Source: Ectopseudomonas mendocina
GTDB lineage: Bacteria; Pseudomonadota; Gammaproteobacteria; Pseudomonadales; Pseudomonadaceae
Length of the DNA: 64,000 bases
Reading direction: 5' to 3'
Assembly (NCBI RefSeq): GCF_008041835.1
Contig: NZ_VRYE01000037.1
Coordinates: 29,488 to 93,487, forward strand
Shown: positions 25,131 to 34,535 of the stretch, in pieces
Layout of the letters: the number at the start of each line of letters is the position of its first letter
How positions within the stretch are numbered: the stretch's first letter is position 1
The notes under the pieces: generated by a model
What the model was told of the DNA's origin: nothing
The model's database searches: none
What the model saw: only the letters and a program-made list of their open reading frames with translations
Translations under genes and position numbers: made by a program

Positions 25131-25349
25131 ATGAACATTCGCCCGATCCGTTCAGACAGCGAGTATAGAGAAGCGCTCAAAGAGGTTTCCGCCCTGTTTG
25201 ACTGCGAACCGGCACCCGGCACCCCGGAAGGCGACGCCTTTGAGGTCATGCTGACCCTGATCGAAGCCTACGAAGCCAAACACTTCCCGGTCGATCTGCC
25301 AACCCCGGTTGAAGCGATCAAGTTCCGTATGGAGCAGTCCGTAGCCTAA
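25131..25349 (+). pseudogene. Truncated HigA-type antitoxin (N-terminal domain only)
   Basis: The 72-residue product matches the N-terminal part of HigA/HTH antitoxins that follow HigB toxins (MNIRPIRSDSEYREALKEVS, TPEGDAFEVMLTLIEAYEAK, PTPVEAIKFRMEQ). In the full family an XRE helix-turn-helix follows (total about 120-140 residues); here a stop comes right after FRMEQSVA, so the DNA-binding domain is missing. The ribosome binding site GGAG and an intrinsic terminator downstream are intact, so it may still be expressed. Confidence 0.7.
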
Positions 25350-25367
25350 TGCCGGTCAGTTAAGAAA

Positions 25368-25406
25368 AACGCCGCGATGCCGGTACGGAATCGCGGCGTT
25401 TTCTTT
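25368..25406 (+). terminator. Intrinsic terminator after the HigA-like gene
   Basis: A perfect 11-bp stem AACGCCGCGAT / ATCGCGGCGTT is followed by TTCTTT on the plus strand and preceded by an A-tract, so it could act in both directions. Confidence 0.85.
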
Positions 25407-25469
25407 ACCTGATTGGCAACGAGCTTCAGCCGTACTGACCGCGCGCCGGTAGGGCACTGGCGCAACCCT

Positions 25470-25537
25470 GTAGCCCGGATGAAATCCGGGGCGGTCTGGC
25501 ATGCCGCCCGACCTTTCCCGGATTTCATCCGGGCTAC
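25470..25537. repeat. REP-like inverted repeat (GTAGCCCGGATGAAATCCGGG)
   Basis: Perfect 21-bp arms at 25470-25490 and 25517-25537 are separated by 26 bp. Each arm is itself partly palindromic (CCCGGAT...ATCCGGG). It is typical of short dispersed repeats in pseudomonads. Confidence 0.8.
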
Positions 25538-25599
25538 CCGCTTGGCTGAGCATCGTTGCTAATCAGGTTTCTTTATGCCTGAACGAATAGAGCCTCCCT

Positions 25600-25652
25600 G
25601 TAGGAGCGAGCGTCGCGAGCGCAGCTTTTTCGCGAGCAGAGCTCGCTCCTAC
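25600..25652. repeat. REP element pair (GTAGGAGCGAG / CTCGCTCCTAC)
   Basis: Arms GTAGGAGCGAG and CTCGCTCCTAC face each other across a GCGAGC/GCTCGC-rich centre. The same family is found in the 5' part of flgI (31947-32013). Confidence 0.8.
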
Positions 25653-25687
25653 AATCAGGTCGCCACAGCCGCAATACGGAGGCGGGC

Positions 25688-25795
25688 ATGGATCGGCTGA
25701 TCAACTGGGCTATCGTCCATAGCATCACCAACCGGCACCTCGATGACTTCGACAACTTCGCCAAAAGTATCGCCAGTCTAACCCTGGATCAGTGA
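25688..25795 (+). CDS. Small hypothetical protein, 35 residues
   Basis: The ATG is preceded by a good ribosome binding site (ACGGAGGCGGGC). The product (MDRLINWAIVHSITNRHLDD, then FDNFAKSIASLTLDQ) has balanced composition and no obvious family. It lies between a REP element and the flgL 3' end. It could be a genuine small gene or the end of a decayed larger one. Confidence 0.3.
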   Translation: MDRLINWAIVHSITNRHLDDFDNFAKSIASLTLDQ

Positions 25796-25905
25796 AACAA
25801 TAGTCCGGGGGGATAATGCCGTGCCCCGGATTACGCCTGCGGTTGACCCAAACACCTGCAGGTCGCCCCCGCCCTTCGCTTCCCACGATACGACCGTACG
25901 GACAT

Positions 25906-27501
25906 TCACATCTTGTTGAACAGGCTCAACTGCGAAATCCGCACGAACGATGCCTGCGCCGCCTCCAGCTTGGTCATTTGCAGCGCCAGTTTGGAGATGG
26001 CCTCGGCCATGTCGGTGTCGCGGATCGTGGACTGGCTGCTGGCATTGGCGATCTGCAGGCTTTCGTTCTCGGTGCTGAGGGTGTCGATGACGTTCAGCCG
26101 CGCACCGATGGACGCCTGGGTGGCCAGCACCTGGTTCATGCCGTTGTCCAGGTTGCTGATGGCCGAGGCCACGGCCTCGGTCAGCGCCAGTTGCGCGGCA
26201 GGGTCGCCGGATACCGGGGTCTTCAGCGCGGCACTGAGGTTGCCGATGGTCTCGAACACGCTCTGGGTTTCCGCCGACTTGCCCTGCACCACGAAGGTAT
26301 CGCCCGCCGCCGGTGCCGCGCTGATCTGCAGCTCCACGCCGGCGAAGCCGATGGTCTCGGGATAGGTACCCGACAATGAGCCGCTGGCAATCGGCGTGCT
26401 GCCCGTCAGCACCGGCTGGGCATAGACCTCGTAATCACTGGCGCTGGTAAAGCGAAGCTGCACGCCGCTGCTGGGAAACTGGGTGGTGTAGGCGGTCGGG
26501 TCGACCACGCTGCCGGAAGTCAGTTGCGCGGTGGAGGTGTTGCTGGCGCTGCGCGTGGTGACGATCTCGGTGTCCGCCACGCCGAAGGTGAAGCTGTAGC
26601 CGGTCAGCAGGCTGTCCAGGTCACCCTGGCCATCGGCCTCCTGCAGGGCCACATCCAGCTCGAAACTGGCGCCGCGAAAGTTGATGGTGGTGCCGTCGAT
26701 GGCGGTCGGATCGAATACGCCGCCCGCCGGCGAGGCTTCGCTGGTCACGTCGTTGCCTGAGGCATCGAAGATGCGGAACTCCGTACTGCTGACCAGCTCC
26801 AGGGTGTAGGGCTGGCCGTCGCGGAAGGTCTTGTCGTACTGGGTGGTGTTGCCGACCTGGCCCTGGGAAAGATAGACGCGCTGGCCGTCGGTGTTGGGAT
26901 CGTTGTCCAGGTTGGACTGGGTGCGGCTGGCATTGGGCACGTTCTCGAAGATGCTCCAGCCACTGTCGTTGATCGCCATCGTACCCGAGCTGGACACCTG
27001 CAGCTCCTGGCTGGTCTGATCGCCCTGGTAGGTCACCGAGCCATCGGGGTTGAGCACAAACGGCTGCACGTCGGTTTTGGAGCCGGCGAAAATATAGTTG
27101 CCGCTGGCATCCTTGCTGTTCATCACCTCCAAAAGCTGCCCGGTGACCTGATCCAGTTCGCTGGCGATCGAGCTGCGATCCTCGTCGGAGAGCGCGCCAT
27201 TGCCCGCGTGGACGGCCAGTTCACGCGCGTTCTGCAGTACGTTTATCACGGTGTCGAGCAGGGCCACCTGCTGGGTCAGCGAGTTGGTGGCCGTGGTCAT
27301 GTTGGCGCTGTACTGTTCGAGCTGGGCCTGCTGCTGTTCCAGTTGCAACAGGCGCGCGGCGCCGACCGGATCGTCCGCGGGGGTCTGGATGCGCACGCCA
27401 CTGGAGATCTGCTGCTGGGTCTTGACGATCTCGGCGTAACCTTTCTGATAGCCGGAGATGCTGGTCTGAAACATCTGCGAGGTGGAGATGCGCGTGCTCA
27501 T
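25906..27501 (-). CDS. flgL: FlgL, hook-filament junction protein
   Basis: FlgL (HAP3) connects the FlgK zone to the filament. The start used is the ATG at 27501 (MSTRISTSQMFQTSISGYQK), giving 531 residues, about 90 more than P. aeruginosa FlgL. The flagellin-like N-terminal helix (QQQISSGVRIQTPADDPVGA) and C-terminal helix (AISKLALQMTKLEAAQASFV) are present. The extra length is in the central exposed domain, which is rich in Thr, Ser and Asp. The gene follows flgK by 39 bp. Confidence 0.95.
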   Translation of the reverse strand: MSTRISTSQMFQTSISGYQKGYAEIVKTQQQISSGVRIQTPADDPVGAARLLQLEQQQAQLEQYSANMTTATNSLTQQVALLDTVINVLQNARELAVHAGNGALSDEDRSSIASELDQVTGQLLEVMNSKDASGNYIFAGSKTDVQPFVLNPDGSVTYQGDQTSQELQVSSSGTMAINDSGWSIFENVPNASRTQSNLDNDPNTDGQRVYLSQGQVGNTTQYDKTFRDGQPYTLELVSSTEFRIFDASGNDVTSEASPAGGVFDPTAIDGTTINFRGASFELDVALQEADGQGDLDSLLTGYSFTFGVADTEIVTTRSASNTSTAQLTSGSVVDPTAYTTQFPSSGVQLRFTSASDYEVYAQPVLTGSTPIASGSLSGTYPETIGFAGVELQISAAPAAGDTFVVQGKSAETQSVFETIGNLSAALKTPVSGDPAAQLALTEAVASAISNLDNGMNQVLATQASIGARLNVIDTLSTENESLQIANASSQSTIRDTDMAEAISKLALQMTKLEAAQASFVRISQLSLFNKM

Positions 27502-27540
27502 GGGGTCATGCCTCATACGGGCCGCATCAAGGATGCGGCG

Positions 27541-29562
27541 TCAAAAACTGTTGATCAGGGTATCGAACGTGGTGCGCGCAACTTGAATGATTTGCGCCGC
27601 CGCCGTGTAGTACTGCTCGAACTTGATCAGGTTGGCCGCCTCTTCGTCCAGGTTGACCCCGGACAGCGACGACTGGCTGCTGGTCGCCTGGGCCAGGATG
27701 GCTTCCGTGGCGGCGGCGTCGAGCTGGGCTTGACTGGTCTTGGCGCCAATGGTTTCGATCAGCGAACTGTAGGAGGTGGTCAGGCTCATGCCGTTGTTGC
27801 CATTGACCGCGACGGTCTTGGCCGTCTGCAGTTCCAGCACCGCCAGGGCGTTGCGGTTGTCACCGGTGCCGTCGCCGTTGAAGGCGATGGTCAGGCTGTC
27901 GCCCGCCGCCGGGGAACCGGCCAGGGTCATCTCGAAGGCGTATTCGCTGGGCACGCTGGGCGGGTTGGCGGGAACGCTGACCGTCACGACGTTGCTCTGC
28001 CCCGGCACGATGCTGCCGCTGCCGATGCTGTTGCCAGCAACGTCGTACAGGGTGTAGCCCTGGGCGCCGCCGCTGGGCGCGTCGTAGACCAGTTTGATCG
28101 GCATGCCGTTTTCCAGGCTGCTCTGCATGTCGGCAACGGCGGCGGCGTCGTAGATGTCGATCAGGGTGATCAGGCTCGGCTGGCTGACGCTGCCGCTGCC
28201 GACGTTGCCGGTGGTCAGGGTCGCCGCCAGGGGGGCGGCGAAGGCCAGTTGGTTGGAGTCGGTCATGCTCACTTTGATGTCGCCCGCCGCATGGCGGGTC
28301 GGCAGGATGGTGAACCGGTCTCCGGCCGCCACGCTGCCGCTGTCGAGTGCCAGGGTGAAGCCATCGATCACCGGCGGCGGCGAATCGGTCAGGTCGTAGC
28401 TGCCCATGTCCTTGCCGTCGGACAGGCGCCTGACGCTGTAGCCGGTAGCGCTGGTGAAGGTCACTTCGTAGTCGCTGGTACTGAGCGCGCTGGTGTCGTC
28501 GATGTACACGCGCAGGTTGGCGGAGGTATCGCTGTTGCCGGCTTGCCCCAGGCTTCTCTGCTGCTGCAGGGTCAGCTCATTGATGTCGCTGAACAGCATG
28601 GCGCCCAATTGGCCATTGAGGTCGAGCCCCTGGCCGAGCTGGCTGTTGACCTGGTCGGCGAGCACCAGCGCCAGGCGTCCGAGGTCGTTGAGGGTGGTGT
28701 CGAGCACTTCTTCGCGGTAGCGCAGCAGGCCACCGATCTGTCCTCCCGTGATCGACGAGGTGACGTCTATCGTGAAATGGCCGTTCTGCGTCAGGTACAG
28801 GGCATAGCGCGACGGGTCGTCGGCGCTCGGCACCGCGCTGAGTTGCGCCGCGCTGCCGCCCACCACCAGCGGCTGGCCATTGCCGATGAACAGGTTGTAG
28901 CTGCCATCCTGCTCGACCACGGTGACCCCGATCAGCTCGGAAAGCTCTCGCACCGCCTCGTCGCGCTGGTCCAGCAGGTCGTTGGGCGAGGCGCCGGAAG
29001 CGGAGGCATTGACGATGGCCTGGTTGTACTGGGCGACACTGGCCGCCAGGCTGTTGACCTGCTGAACCATGCTCGACAACTGCTGGTTGATGTAGCTGTT
29101 CTGCTCCGTCAACTGGTTGTAAATCGAGTTGAAGCGCTCACTCAGGGTCTCGGCCTGGGTCAGCAGCAACTGCCGCGACGCCGTATCGGTAGGGCTGGCG
29201 GCCGCGGTTTGCAGGGCGGCGAAGAAGTTCTCCATCACCGCGGTGATGCCGGTGGTGCTGTCGGCCAGCAGCGAGTTGACCTGGTTGATCTGGGTCAGGT
29301 AGGTCTGCGCATCGCTGTCCAGCGCGGTGGCCGTGCGCACCTGGGTGGTCAGGTAGCCGCTGTAGATACGCCGCACGTCGGTGATCGAGGCGCCACTGCC
29401 GAGGTAGGTCGCGCCCAGTTGCTGCGAGTTATTGGAAACCTGCATCGCCTGCTGGCGGGTATAGCCGGGAGTATCGGTATTGGTGATGTTGTTGCCGGTC
29501 ACGGCCAGCGCGGTCTGGCTCACGCGTAGCCCGGAAACCCCAATGGCAAGAAGGTCAGGCAT
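27541..29562 (-). CDS. flgK: FlgK, hook-filament junction protein 1
   Basis: FlgK (HAP1) sits on the finished hook. The 673-residue length is near that of P. aeruginosa FlgK. The N-terminus (PDLLAIGVSGLRVSQTALAV, NNITNTDTPGYTRQQ) and C-terminal helix (SSLSGVNLDEEAANLIKFEQ) are diagnostic of rod/hook-family axial proteins. The middle contains variable Ig-like material. Spacing to flgJ is 8 bp, and GAGGTGATGC contains the ribosome binding site. Confidence 0.97.
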   Translation of the reverse strand: MPDLLAIGVSGLRVSQTALAVTGNNITNTDTPGYTRQQAMQVSNNSQQLGATYLGSGASITDVRRIYSGYLTTQVRTATALDSDAQTYLTQINQVNSLLADSTTGITAVMENFFAALQTAAASPTDTASRQLLLTQAETLSERFNSIYNQLTEQNSYINQQLSSMVQQVNSLAASVAQYNQAIVNASASGASPNDLLDQRDEAVRELSELIGVTVVEQDGSYNLFIGNGQPLVVGGSAAQLSAVPSADDPSRYALYLTQNGHFTIDVTSSITGGQIGGLLRYREEVLDTTLNDLGRLALVLADQVNSQLGQGLDLNGQLGAMLFSDINELTLQQQRSLGQAGNSDTSANLRVYIDDTSALSTSDYEVTFTSATGYSVRRLSDGKDMGSYDLTDSPPPVIDGFTLALDSGSVAAGDRFTILPTRHAAGDIKVSMTDSNQLAFAAPLAATLTTGNVGSGSVSQPSLITLIDIYDAAAVADMQSSLENGMPIKLVYDAPSGGAQGYTLYDVAGNSIGSGSIVPGQSNVVTVSVPANPPSVPSEYAFEMTLAGSPAAGDSLTIAFNGDGTGDNRNALAVLELQTAKTVAVNGNNGMSLTTSYSSLIETIGAKTSQAQLDAAATEAILAQATSSQSSLSGVNLDEEAANLIKFEQYYTAAAQIIQVARTTFDTLINSF

Positions 29563-29570
29563 GCATCACC

Positions 29571-30752
29571 TCAAAGCGTCCTTGTGCCGGTGCTATCCGA
29601 CCGGGCAATGGTTTGGTAGGTCGCATCAATTTTGCGAGCGATCTGGTTGATTTTGCGCGCGTACTGCGGGTCGGTGGCATAGCCGGCAGATTGCAGGTTG
29701 TTGACGAACTGCTCAGCGTTGCCACTGGATGCCAGGGCTTCCTTGTAACGGGCGTTGCCCTGCAGAAAATCCACCAGATCATGGAAGCTCTGTTTGTACG
29801 AGTCGTAGGCCCGGAAGTTGGCCGGCTCACGGACCATTTCGCCCCCGCGGTATTCGCTGGTGATCGCGCGCGCCGAGTCCCCTTGCCACTGCCCGTGGGT
29901 CTTGATGCCAAACAGGTTGTGGCTGCTGCCACCATCGCCACGCCGCAGGATCGACTTGCCCCAGCCGGTTTCCAGGGCCGCCTGGGCCACCAGGTAACGC
30001 GGCTCGACACCAATGCGCTCGGCGGCCTCGCGGGCCAAGGGCAGCATGGTCTCGACAAACTCCTCCGCGGAGGCGAATGCCGGCGTGCCTTTGGCCAGCG
30101 GCGGCTGCTGACGTGCCGGCTGGACCGAGGTGTCCAGCGCTTCAGTGGGCTTGGCGGCCGTGGCCTTGGCCGGCAACCAGTCGCTCCCGCTGGGGGGTTG
30201 CGCCCCGGTAGTCGGGACAATGCCCGCCAACAGGCGATCTTCCAGGCGCGGCGGCAGGGACAGCCGGCGCTGGTTGAGCAATGCGGCCTGGGACACCGGA
30301 GTGGTAGCGCTGTCGGAGTGACGATCCAGGCGGTTGTGCTCGGCCGCGGCCGGCGCGGCAAGGCTGTTCTCAGGCTGCTCCACGCTATGGCCGAATGGGC
30401 TGCGGCGCGGCGCCTCACCGCGCAATCCGCTCATCTGCCGCACCAGCACATCGGACAAACCAATACCGCCGCCCTCACGGGAGAGGTGGATGGCCAATTG
30501 CTGGTCGTGCATTTCTTGATAATGGCGCGTGGTATCGCTGTCGAACAGGCTGTCCTTGGCGATCGACTCGTTGGACGAGCGCATGGATTTGAAAATCTGG
30601 TTGATGAACAGCGCTTCAAACTCTTGGGCAACCTTACGGATATTGCCTTCGCTGTCGCGCTGCTCTCCGGTTTTCATGCCGGCTAGGCGATTCAGGTCGG
30701 TATAGGCGGCAGAATCGCTGGTTTTGCGTGCGCCTGCTGACAATGTATTCAT
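29571..30752 (-). CDS. flgJ: FlgJ, rod cap with peptidoglycan hydrolase domain
   Basis: FlgJ caps the rod during assembly and opens the cell wall. The 393-residue protein has an N-terminal rod-binding domain at about residues 30-115 (KVAQEFEALFINQIFKSMR). A variable linker is next. The C-terminal glucosaminidase domain is at about residues 220-385 (VETMLPLAREAAERIGVEP, AQAALETGWGKSILRRGDG, HNLFGIKTHGQWQGDSAR), which includes the catalytic Glu in ALETGWGK. The ATG has GAGGTAGCC as ribosome binding site. Confidence 0.96.
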   Translation of the reverse strand: MNTLSAGARKTSDSAAYTDLNRLAGMKTGEQRDSEGNIRKVAQEFEALFINQIFKSMRSSNESIAKDSLFDSDTTRHYQEMHDQQLAIHLSREGGGIGLSDVLVRQMSGLRGEAPRRSPFGHSVEQPENSLAAPAAAEHNRLDRHSDSATTPVSQAALLNQRRLSLPPRLEDRLLAGIVPTTGAQPPSGSDWLPAKATAAKPTEALDTSVQPARQQPPLAKGTPAFASAEEFVETMLPLAREAAERIGVEPRYLVAQAALETGWGKSILRRGDGGSSHNLFGIKTHGQWQGDSARAITSEYRGGEMVREPANFRAYDSYKQSFHDLVDFLQGNARYKEALASSGNAEQFVNNLQSAGYATDPQYARKINQIARKIDATYQTIARSDSTGTRTL

Positions 30753-30759
30753 GGCTACC

Positions 30760-32070
30760 TCAAATCACTATCAGGTCGGCTTGCAAGGCGCCTGCTTGTT
30801 TGAGCGCCTCGAGGATGGCCATCAGGTCGGAAGGCGCGGCGCCCACCTGATTAACCGCGCGAACAATCTCATCAAGGGTGGTGCCAGGGCCGAATTTGAA
30901 CATGGGCTTGGCCTCCTCATCGGCATTCACCCGCGAGCGCGGCACCACCGCGGTATCGCCACCGGCCAGGGCGTTGGGCTGACTGACGATAGGGTCTTCG
31001 GTAATGGTCACGGTCAGGCTGCCATGGGTCACCGCAGCCGGCTGCACCTTGACGTTCTGGCCGATAACGATGGTCCCGGTGCGCGAGTTGATGATGACCT
31101 TGGCCACGGCCTGGCCGGGATTGACTTCGATGTTTTCCAGAATCGACAGGTAATCGACGCGCTGGTTGGGATCGAGCGGCGCGCTGACGCGGATCGAGCC
31201 GCCGTCGATGGCCTGGGCCACGCCCGGGCCGAGCAGGTCGTTGATCTGGTCGACGATGTTCTTCGCCGTGGTGAAGTCCGGACGATTGAGGTTCAGCGTC
31301 AGGTAGTTGCCCTGGTCGAAACCGCTCGGCACCGGACGCTCCACCGTGGCGCCACCGGGGATACGCCCGGCGGACGGCACGTTGACGGTGATCCGCGAGC
31401 CGTCGGCGCCGCCGGCGTCGAAGCCGCCGACCACCAGGTTGCCCTGGGCGATGGCGTAGACGTTGCCGTCGATGCCCTTGAGCGGCGTCATCAGCAGGCT
31501 GCCGCCGCGCAGGCTCTTGGCATTGCCGATGGAGGAGATGGTGATGTCGATGGTCTGCCCCGGCTTGGCGAACGGCGGCAGGTCGGCATGCACCGACACC
31601 GCGGCGATGTTCTTCAGTTGCACGTTGCCGCCCGTCGGCACCTTGATGCCGAACTGCGCCAGCATGTTGTTGAAGGTCTGTACGGTGAACGGGGTCTGGG
31701 TGGTCTGGTCGCCGCTGCCGTTGAGGCCGACCACCAGGCCGTAGCCGATCAACTGGTTGCTGCGCACCCCTTGAATGGACGCCAGATCCTTGAGCCGTTC
31801 GGCCTGGGCCTGCTGGCTGATCAGCAGGCAGGCGAGCATGATCGCCAGCAGCAGCCAGTCGTTGGCACCACGGCGGCGCTGGCCGCGATAGGCGCAGGCG
31901 AACTGCTGACGGCAGGAGGCCGACTGCGAATGCACAGGTGTCCGTTGTAGGAGCGAGCTCTGCTCGCGAACCCGCAATTCGGTAAAAGCTTCGCGAGCAG
32001 AGCTCGCTCCCACAGGCGATCTGGCGGGTTGCACCCGCCCTACGGCGACAGAGGTCATCCAGGTTTTCAT
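30760..32070 (-). CDS. flgI: FlgI, flagellar P-ring protein with repeat-derived N-terminal extension
   Basis: FlgI forms the P ring in the peptidoglycan layer. From [20 protein letters not shown] onward the protein is standard (about 350 residues to ALQADLIVI). The start best matched by a ribosome binding site (GAGG, 8 nt upstream) is the ATG at 32070, MKTWMTSVA. About 30 following codons come from REP sequence and another 25 are unfamiliar before the hydrophobic signal core [19 protein letters not shown]. The total is 436 residues against about 369 in P. aeruginosa. Either a very long signal peptide is made or translation starts internally (an in-frame GTG and ATG exist). Confidence 0.92.
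   Translation of the reverse strand: MKTWMTSVAVGRVQPARSPVGASSAREAFTELRVREQSSLLQRTPVHSQSASCRQQFACAYRGQRRRGANDWLLLAIMLACLLISQQAQAERLKDLASIQGVRSNQLIGYGLVVGLNGSGDQTTQTPFTVQTFNNMLAQFGIKVPTGGNVQLKNIAAVSVHADLPPFAKPGQTIDITISSIGNAKSLRGGSLLMTPLKGIDGNVYAIAQGNLVVGGFDAGGADGSRITVNVPSAGRIPGGATVERPVPSGFDQGNYLTLNLNRPDFTTAKNIVDQINDLLGPGVAQAIDGGSIRVSAPLDPNQRVDYLSILENIEVNPGQAVAKVIINSRTGTIVIGQNVKVQPAAVTHGSLTVTITEDPIVSQPNALAGGDTAVVPRSRVNADEEAKPMFKFGPGTTLDEIVRAVNQVGAAPSDLMAILEALKQAGALQADLIVI
31947..32043. repeat. REP elements inside the 5' coding region of flgI
   Basis: A facing pair GTAGGAGCGAGCTCTGCTCG / GCGAGCAGAGCTCGCTCCCA spans 31947-32013, and a GGCGGGTTGCACCCGCCC hairpin is at 32023-32043. Both motifs occur elsewhere in the window as intergenic repeats (25600-25652 and near 18880). 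Together they keep the flgI frame open. Confidence 0.85.
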
Positions 32071-32080
32071 GTTCATGTCC

Positions 32081-32770
32081 TCAGAACGGCCACAGCGGGC
32101 TGAGGAAGAATCGGCTCAGCCAACCTGGCTGGCTGGCGTCGGCGAAGGAACCGGTTCCCGAGTAGGTCAACCTGGCGTCGGCGACCCGAGTGGATGAAAC
32201 GGTGTTGTCGCTGGCGATGTCGTCGGCCCTGATCAGCCCGGCAATCCGCACCATTTCATTGCCGGTATTGAGCGTCAGCCACTTCTCGCCACGCACCACC
32301 AGCACGCCGTTGGGCAGCACTTCGGCCACGGTCACGGTGACCGAGCCGGTGAGGCTGTTGCTCTGCGCCGCGCTGGCATCGCCGGCGCTGTCCCGCGAAC
32401 CGTTGAACTGGGTTCCCAGATCCATCCGGTTTCGCGTCAGCGGGTTGGTGGCCGACACCCCTCCACCGAACAACGAGGTCAGCCCGATATTGGCGGAACT
32501 GTCCTTGCTGATGTCGGAGCGGGCCGCCTTGCTCGCCTGGGTGCGCTCCTCCAGGGTGATGGTGATGATGTCGCCGACGCGAAAAGCCTTTCGATCGTCA
32601 TACAGATTGCTCTCGAAACCGGCCTGGTAGATCGCGCCACTGGTCGCGTTGGCCGGCAGCGGCGTACGCGGCAACACGGGTGCATAATAGGGATCGTCCG
32701 CCTTGGGCGCAGGCGCCACGCACCCCCCCAGCAGCAGACAAACCGACGTCAACACAATCAGACCTTTCAT
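32081..32770 (-). CDS. flgH: FlgH, flagellar L-ring lipoprotein
   Basis: FlgH forms the outer-membrane L ring. The start is the ATG at 32770 ([20 protein letters not shown]) with a GAGGTGTGC ribosome binding site, giving 229 residues. The lipobox LLGGC places the lipidated cysteine at residue 17. Typical downstream motifs are [19 protein letters not shown], the SLFGGGVSA segment and [21 protein letters not shown] longer reading frame upstream covers flgG in the wrong frame and is rejected. Confidence 0.96.
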   Translation of the reverse strand: MKGLIVLTSVCLLLGGCVAPAPKADDPYYAPVLPRTPLPANATSGAIYQAGFESNLYDDRKAFRVGDIITITLEERTQASKAARSDISKDSSANIGLTSLFGGGVSATNPLTRNRMDLGTQFNGSRDSAGDASAAQSNSLTGSVTVTVAEVLPNGVLVVRGEKWLTLNTGNEMVRIAGLIRADDIASDNTVSSTRVADARLTYSGTGSFADASQPGWLSRFFLSPLWPF

Positions 32771-32820
32771 CGCACACCTCACATCCAACACTCTGCCCGC
32801 CCTAGCGATCCCGATCAGAC

Positions 32821-33606
32821 TCAAAGCGTCTGCGTGATGAACTGCAACATGGAATCGGCCGTGGAAATGACCTTCGAGTTCATTTCGTAGGCGCGCTGTG
32901 TCGTGATCATGTTGACCATTTCCTCGACGACACTGACGTTGGAGTTTTCCAGGGTATTTTGCAAAACGGTGCCCAGGCCATTGAGGCCCGGCGTTCCCAC
33001 TTGCGGAGCGCCACTGGAAGCGGTCTCCAGAAACAGGTTGTTGCCAATCGCCTGCAGGCCGGCCGGATTGATGAAATCGGCGGTCTGCAGGTTGCCGATG
33101 ATCTGCACCGCGGCGCTGTTGGCGGTGGTCACGGACACCGTGCCATCCTCCCCGACGGTGAAGGTCTGGGTTTCGGCGGGCACGACGATGGCCGGCTCCA
33201 GGGCGAAGCCGTTCGACGTGACGATCTGGCCGTCGGAATCGAGGTGATACGTGCCGTCGCGCGAATAGCCGATGGTGCCATCGGGCAGCAGAATCTGGAA
33301 AAAACCGCGCCCGTTGATCGCCATGTCCAGTGGCTGGTCGGTGGTCTGCAGGCTGCCCGTGGTGAAGTTCTTCTGGGTACCGACGATCCGTACCCCCGTA
33401 CCCAGTTGCAGGCCGGACGGCAGCTCGCTGTCCTGGGTCGATTGAGCGCCTGGCTGACGGCGGATCTGGTACAGCAGATCCTGGAACTCGGCCCGGTCGC
33501 GCTTGAAGCCGGTGGTCGAAACGTTGGCCAGGTTGTTGGATATCACCGACAGATTCATGTCCTGGGCGGACAAACCGGTCTTGCTGACCCAAAGCGCTGG
33601 AAGCAT
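32821..33606 (-). CDS. flgG: FlgG, distal rod protein
   Basis: FlgG builds the distal rod that passes the P and L rings. The 261-residue length is standard. The axial-family N-terminus is clear ([40 protein letters not shown]), and the C-terminus has [20 protein letters not shown]. The ATG has a GAGGAGA ribosome binding site. It lies between flgF and flgH. Confidence 0.97.
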   Translation of the reverse strand: MLPALWVSKTGLSAQDMNLSVISNNLANVSTTGFKRDRAEFQDLLYQIRRQPGAQSTQDSELPSGLQLGTGVRIVGTQKNFTTGSLQTTDQPLDMAINGRGFFQILLPDGTIGYSRDGTYHLDSDGQIVTSNGFALEPAIVVPAETQTFTVGEDGTVSVTTANSAAVQIIGNLQTADFINPAGLQAIGNNLFLETASSGAPQVGTPGLNGLGTVLQNTLENSNVSVVEEMVNMITTQRAYEMNSKVISTADSMLQFITQTL

Positions 33607-33639
33607 GTCTATCTCCTCGCCCTGCGCGGGCGCTACTCG

Positions 33640-34380
33640 TTAGCTGATCTGCATGACACGGGCCATGGACTCGGAGCCCTCCTTGGCCGTGTTCATCATC
33701 TTGACGTGCAGTTCGAATTGTCTGGACAGGGCGAGAATGGCCGTCATCTCTCCGACGGCGCTCACGTTGCTGCTCTCCAGGAAGCCAGAATGCAGGCGTA
33801 CGTTGGCATCCGCTTCGAGCAACTGGCCGTCTCTCATATGGATGAGGCCGTCGCGCCCCTTGCGCATCTGCGCGGTATCGGGGTTGACCAGCTTGATGCG
33901 GTCGACCTCGGCCAGGACATTCGGCGCTTCGCCCAGGGCGCGAATGCTGATCGTGCCGTCCTGACCGATCTCGACTTTCTCCTCGGGCGGCACGGCGATG
34001 GGCCCGGCATTGCCCATGACCGGCAACCCATTGCCGGTGCGCAGCATGCCTAGGGCATCGATCGACAGGCTGGCGGTGCGTACATAAGCCTCGGAGCCAT
34101 CCGGGGCCTGCACGGCAATCCAGCCATCACCCTCTATCGAAACATCCATATCCCGCCCGGTTTCCTGCAGTACGCCGGGCGTGAAATCCGTAGCGGGCCG
34201 CTCGGACATGGCGTAGACCCGCGCCGGATAGCTGTCACCGAAAACCGGCATGGCCCGCGCCTGTTCCAGATCGGCGCGAAACCCGCTGGTGGAAATGTTC
34301 GCCAGATTATTGGCATGCGCCTTTTGCGCATAGGTGTTCTGGCTCGCGCCCGACATGGCGACATAAAGCAATTTGTCCAC
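33640..34380 (-). CDS. flgF: FlgF, proximal rod protein
   Basis: FlgF is a proximal rod subunit. The best start is GTG at 34380 (read as [20 protein letters not shown]), preceded by GGAGG at 6-nt spacing, giving 246 residues, the normal size. The N-terminal helix ([20 protein letters not shown]) and C-terminal helix ([20 protein letters not shown]) are conserved. It is the first gene of flgFGHIJKL and has its own sigma-54 promoter, because a terminator follows flgE. Confidence 0.96.
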   Translation of the reverse strand: MDKLLYVAMSGASQNTYAQKAHANNLANISTSGFRADLEQARAMPVFGDSYPARVYAMSERPATDFTPGVLQETGRDMDVSIEGDGWIAVQAPDGSEAYVRTASLSIDALGMLRTGNGLPVMGNAGPIAVPPEEKVEIGQDGTISIRALGEAPNVLAEVDRIKLVNPDTAQMRKGRDGLIHMRDGQLLEADANVRLHSGFLESSNVSAVGEMTAILALSRQFELHVKMMNTAKEGSESMARVMQIS

Positions 34381-34419
34381 TTCGACCTCCGCCGTGAAAA
34401 CGACTCTCGGACAGATCAA

Positions 34420-34435
34420 AGCAAGGCACGTGCCA
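34420..34435 (-). promoter_or_regulatory. Sigma-54 promoter of flgFGHIJKL
   Basis: The minus strand reads TGGCAC-GTGCC-TTGCT, a perfect RpoN consensus, 40 bp upstream of the GTG start of flgF. Confidence 0.85.
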
Positions 34436-34472
34436 GGCTAATAATTTTAAGTAAGTTATTGTTTTTAAAAAA

Positions 34473-34505
34473 CAAAAAAGCCCTCCATCACGGAAGGCCC
34501 TTTTG
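34473..34505 (-). terminator. Intrinsic terminator after flgE
   Basis: The minus strand has a GCCTTCC / GGAGGGC stem with a GTGAT loop, followed by TTTTTTGTTTTTT. It starts about 30 bp past the flgE stop and splits flgBCDE from flgFGHIJKL. Confidence 0.9.
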
Positions 34506-34535
34506 ACGGCGGCAAGAATATGCCGCCCGCCGCCG

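Noticed and set aside
27208..29529. Plus-strand open frame of 773 codons
   Set aside because: It is the antisense of flgL and flgK, created by GC-rich codon bias. The composition is His/Gln/Arg-rich, and it has no ribosome binding site or family.
32770..33592. N-terminal extension of flgH through the flgG region
   Set aside because: The in-frame sequence is the wrong frame of flgG. The lipoprotein start at 32770 has its own ribosome binding site and lipobox.
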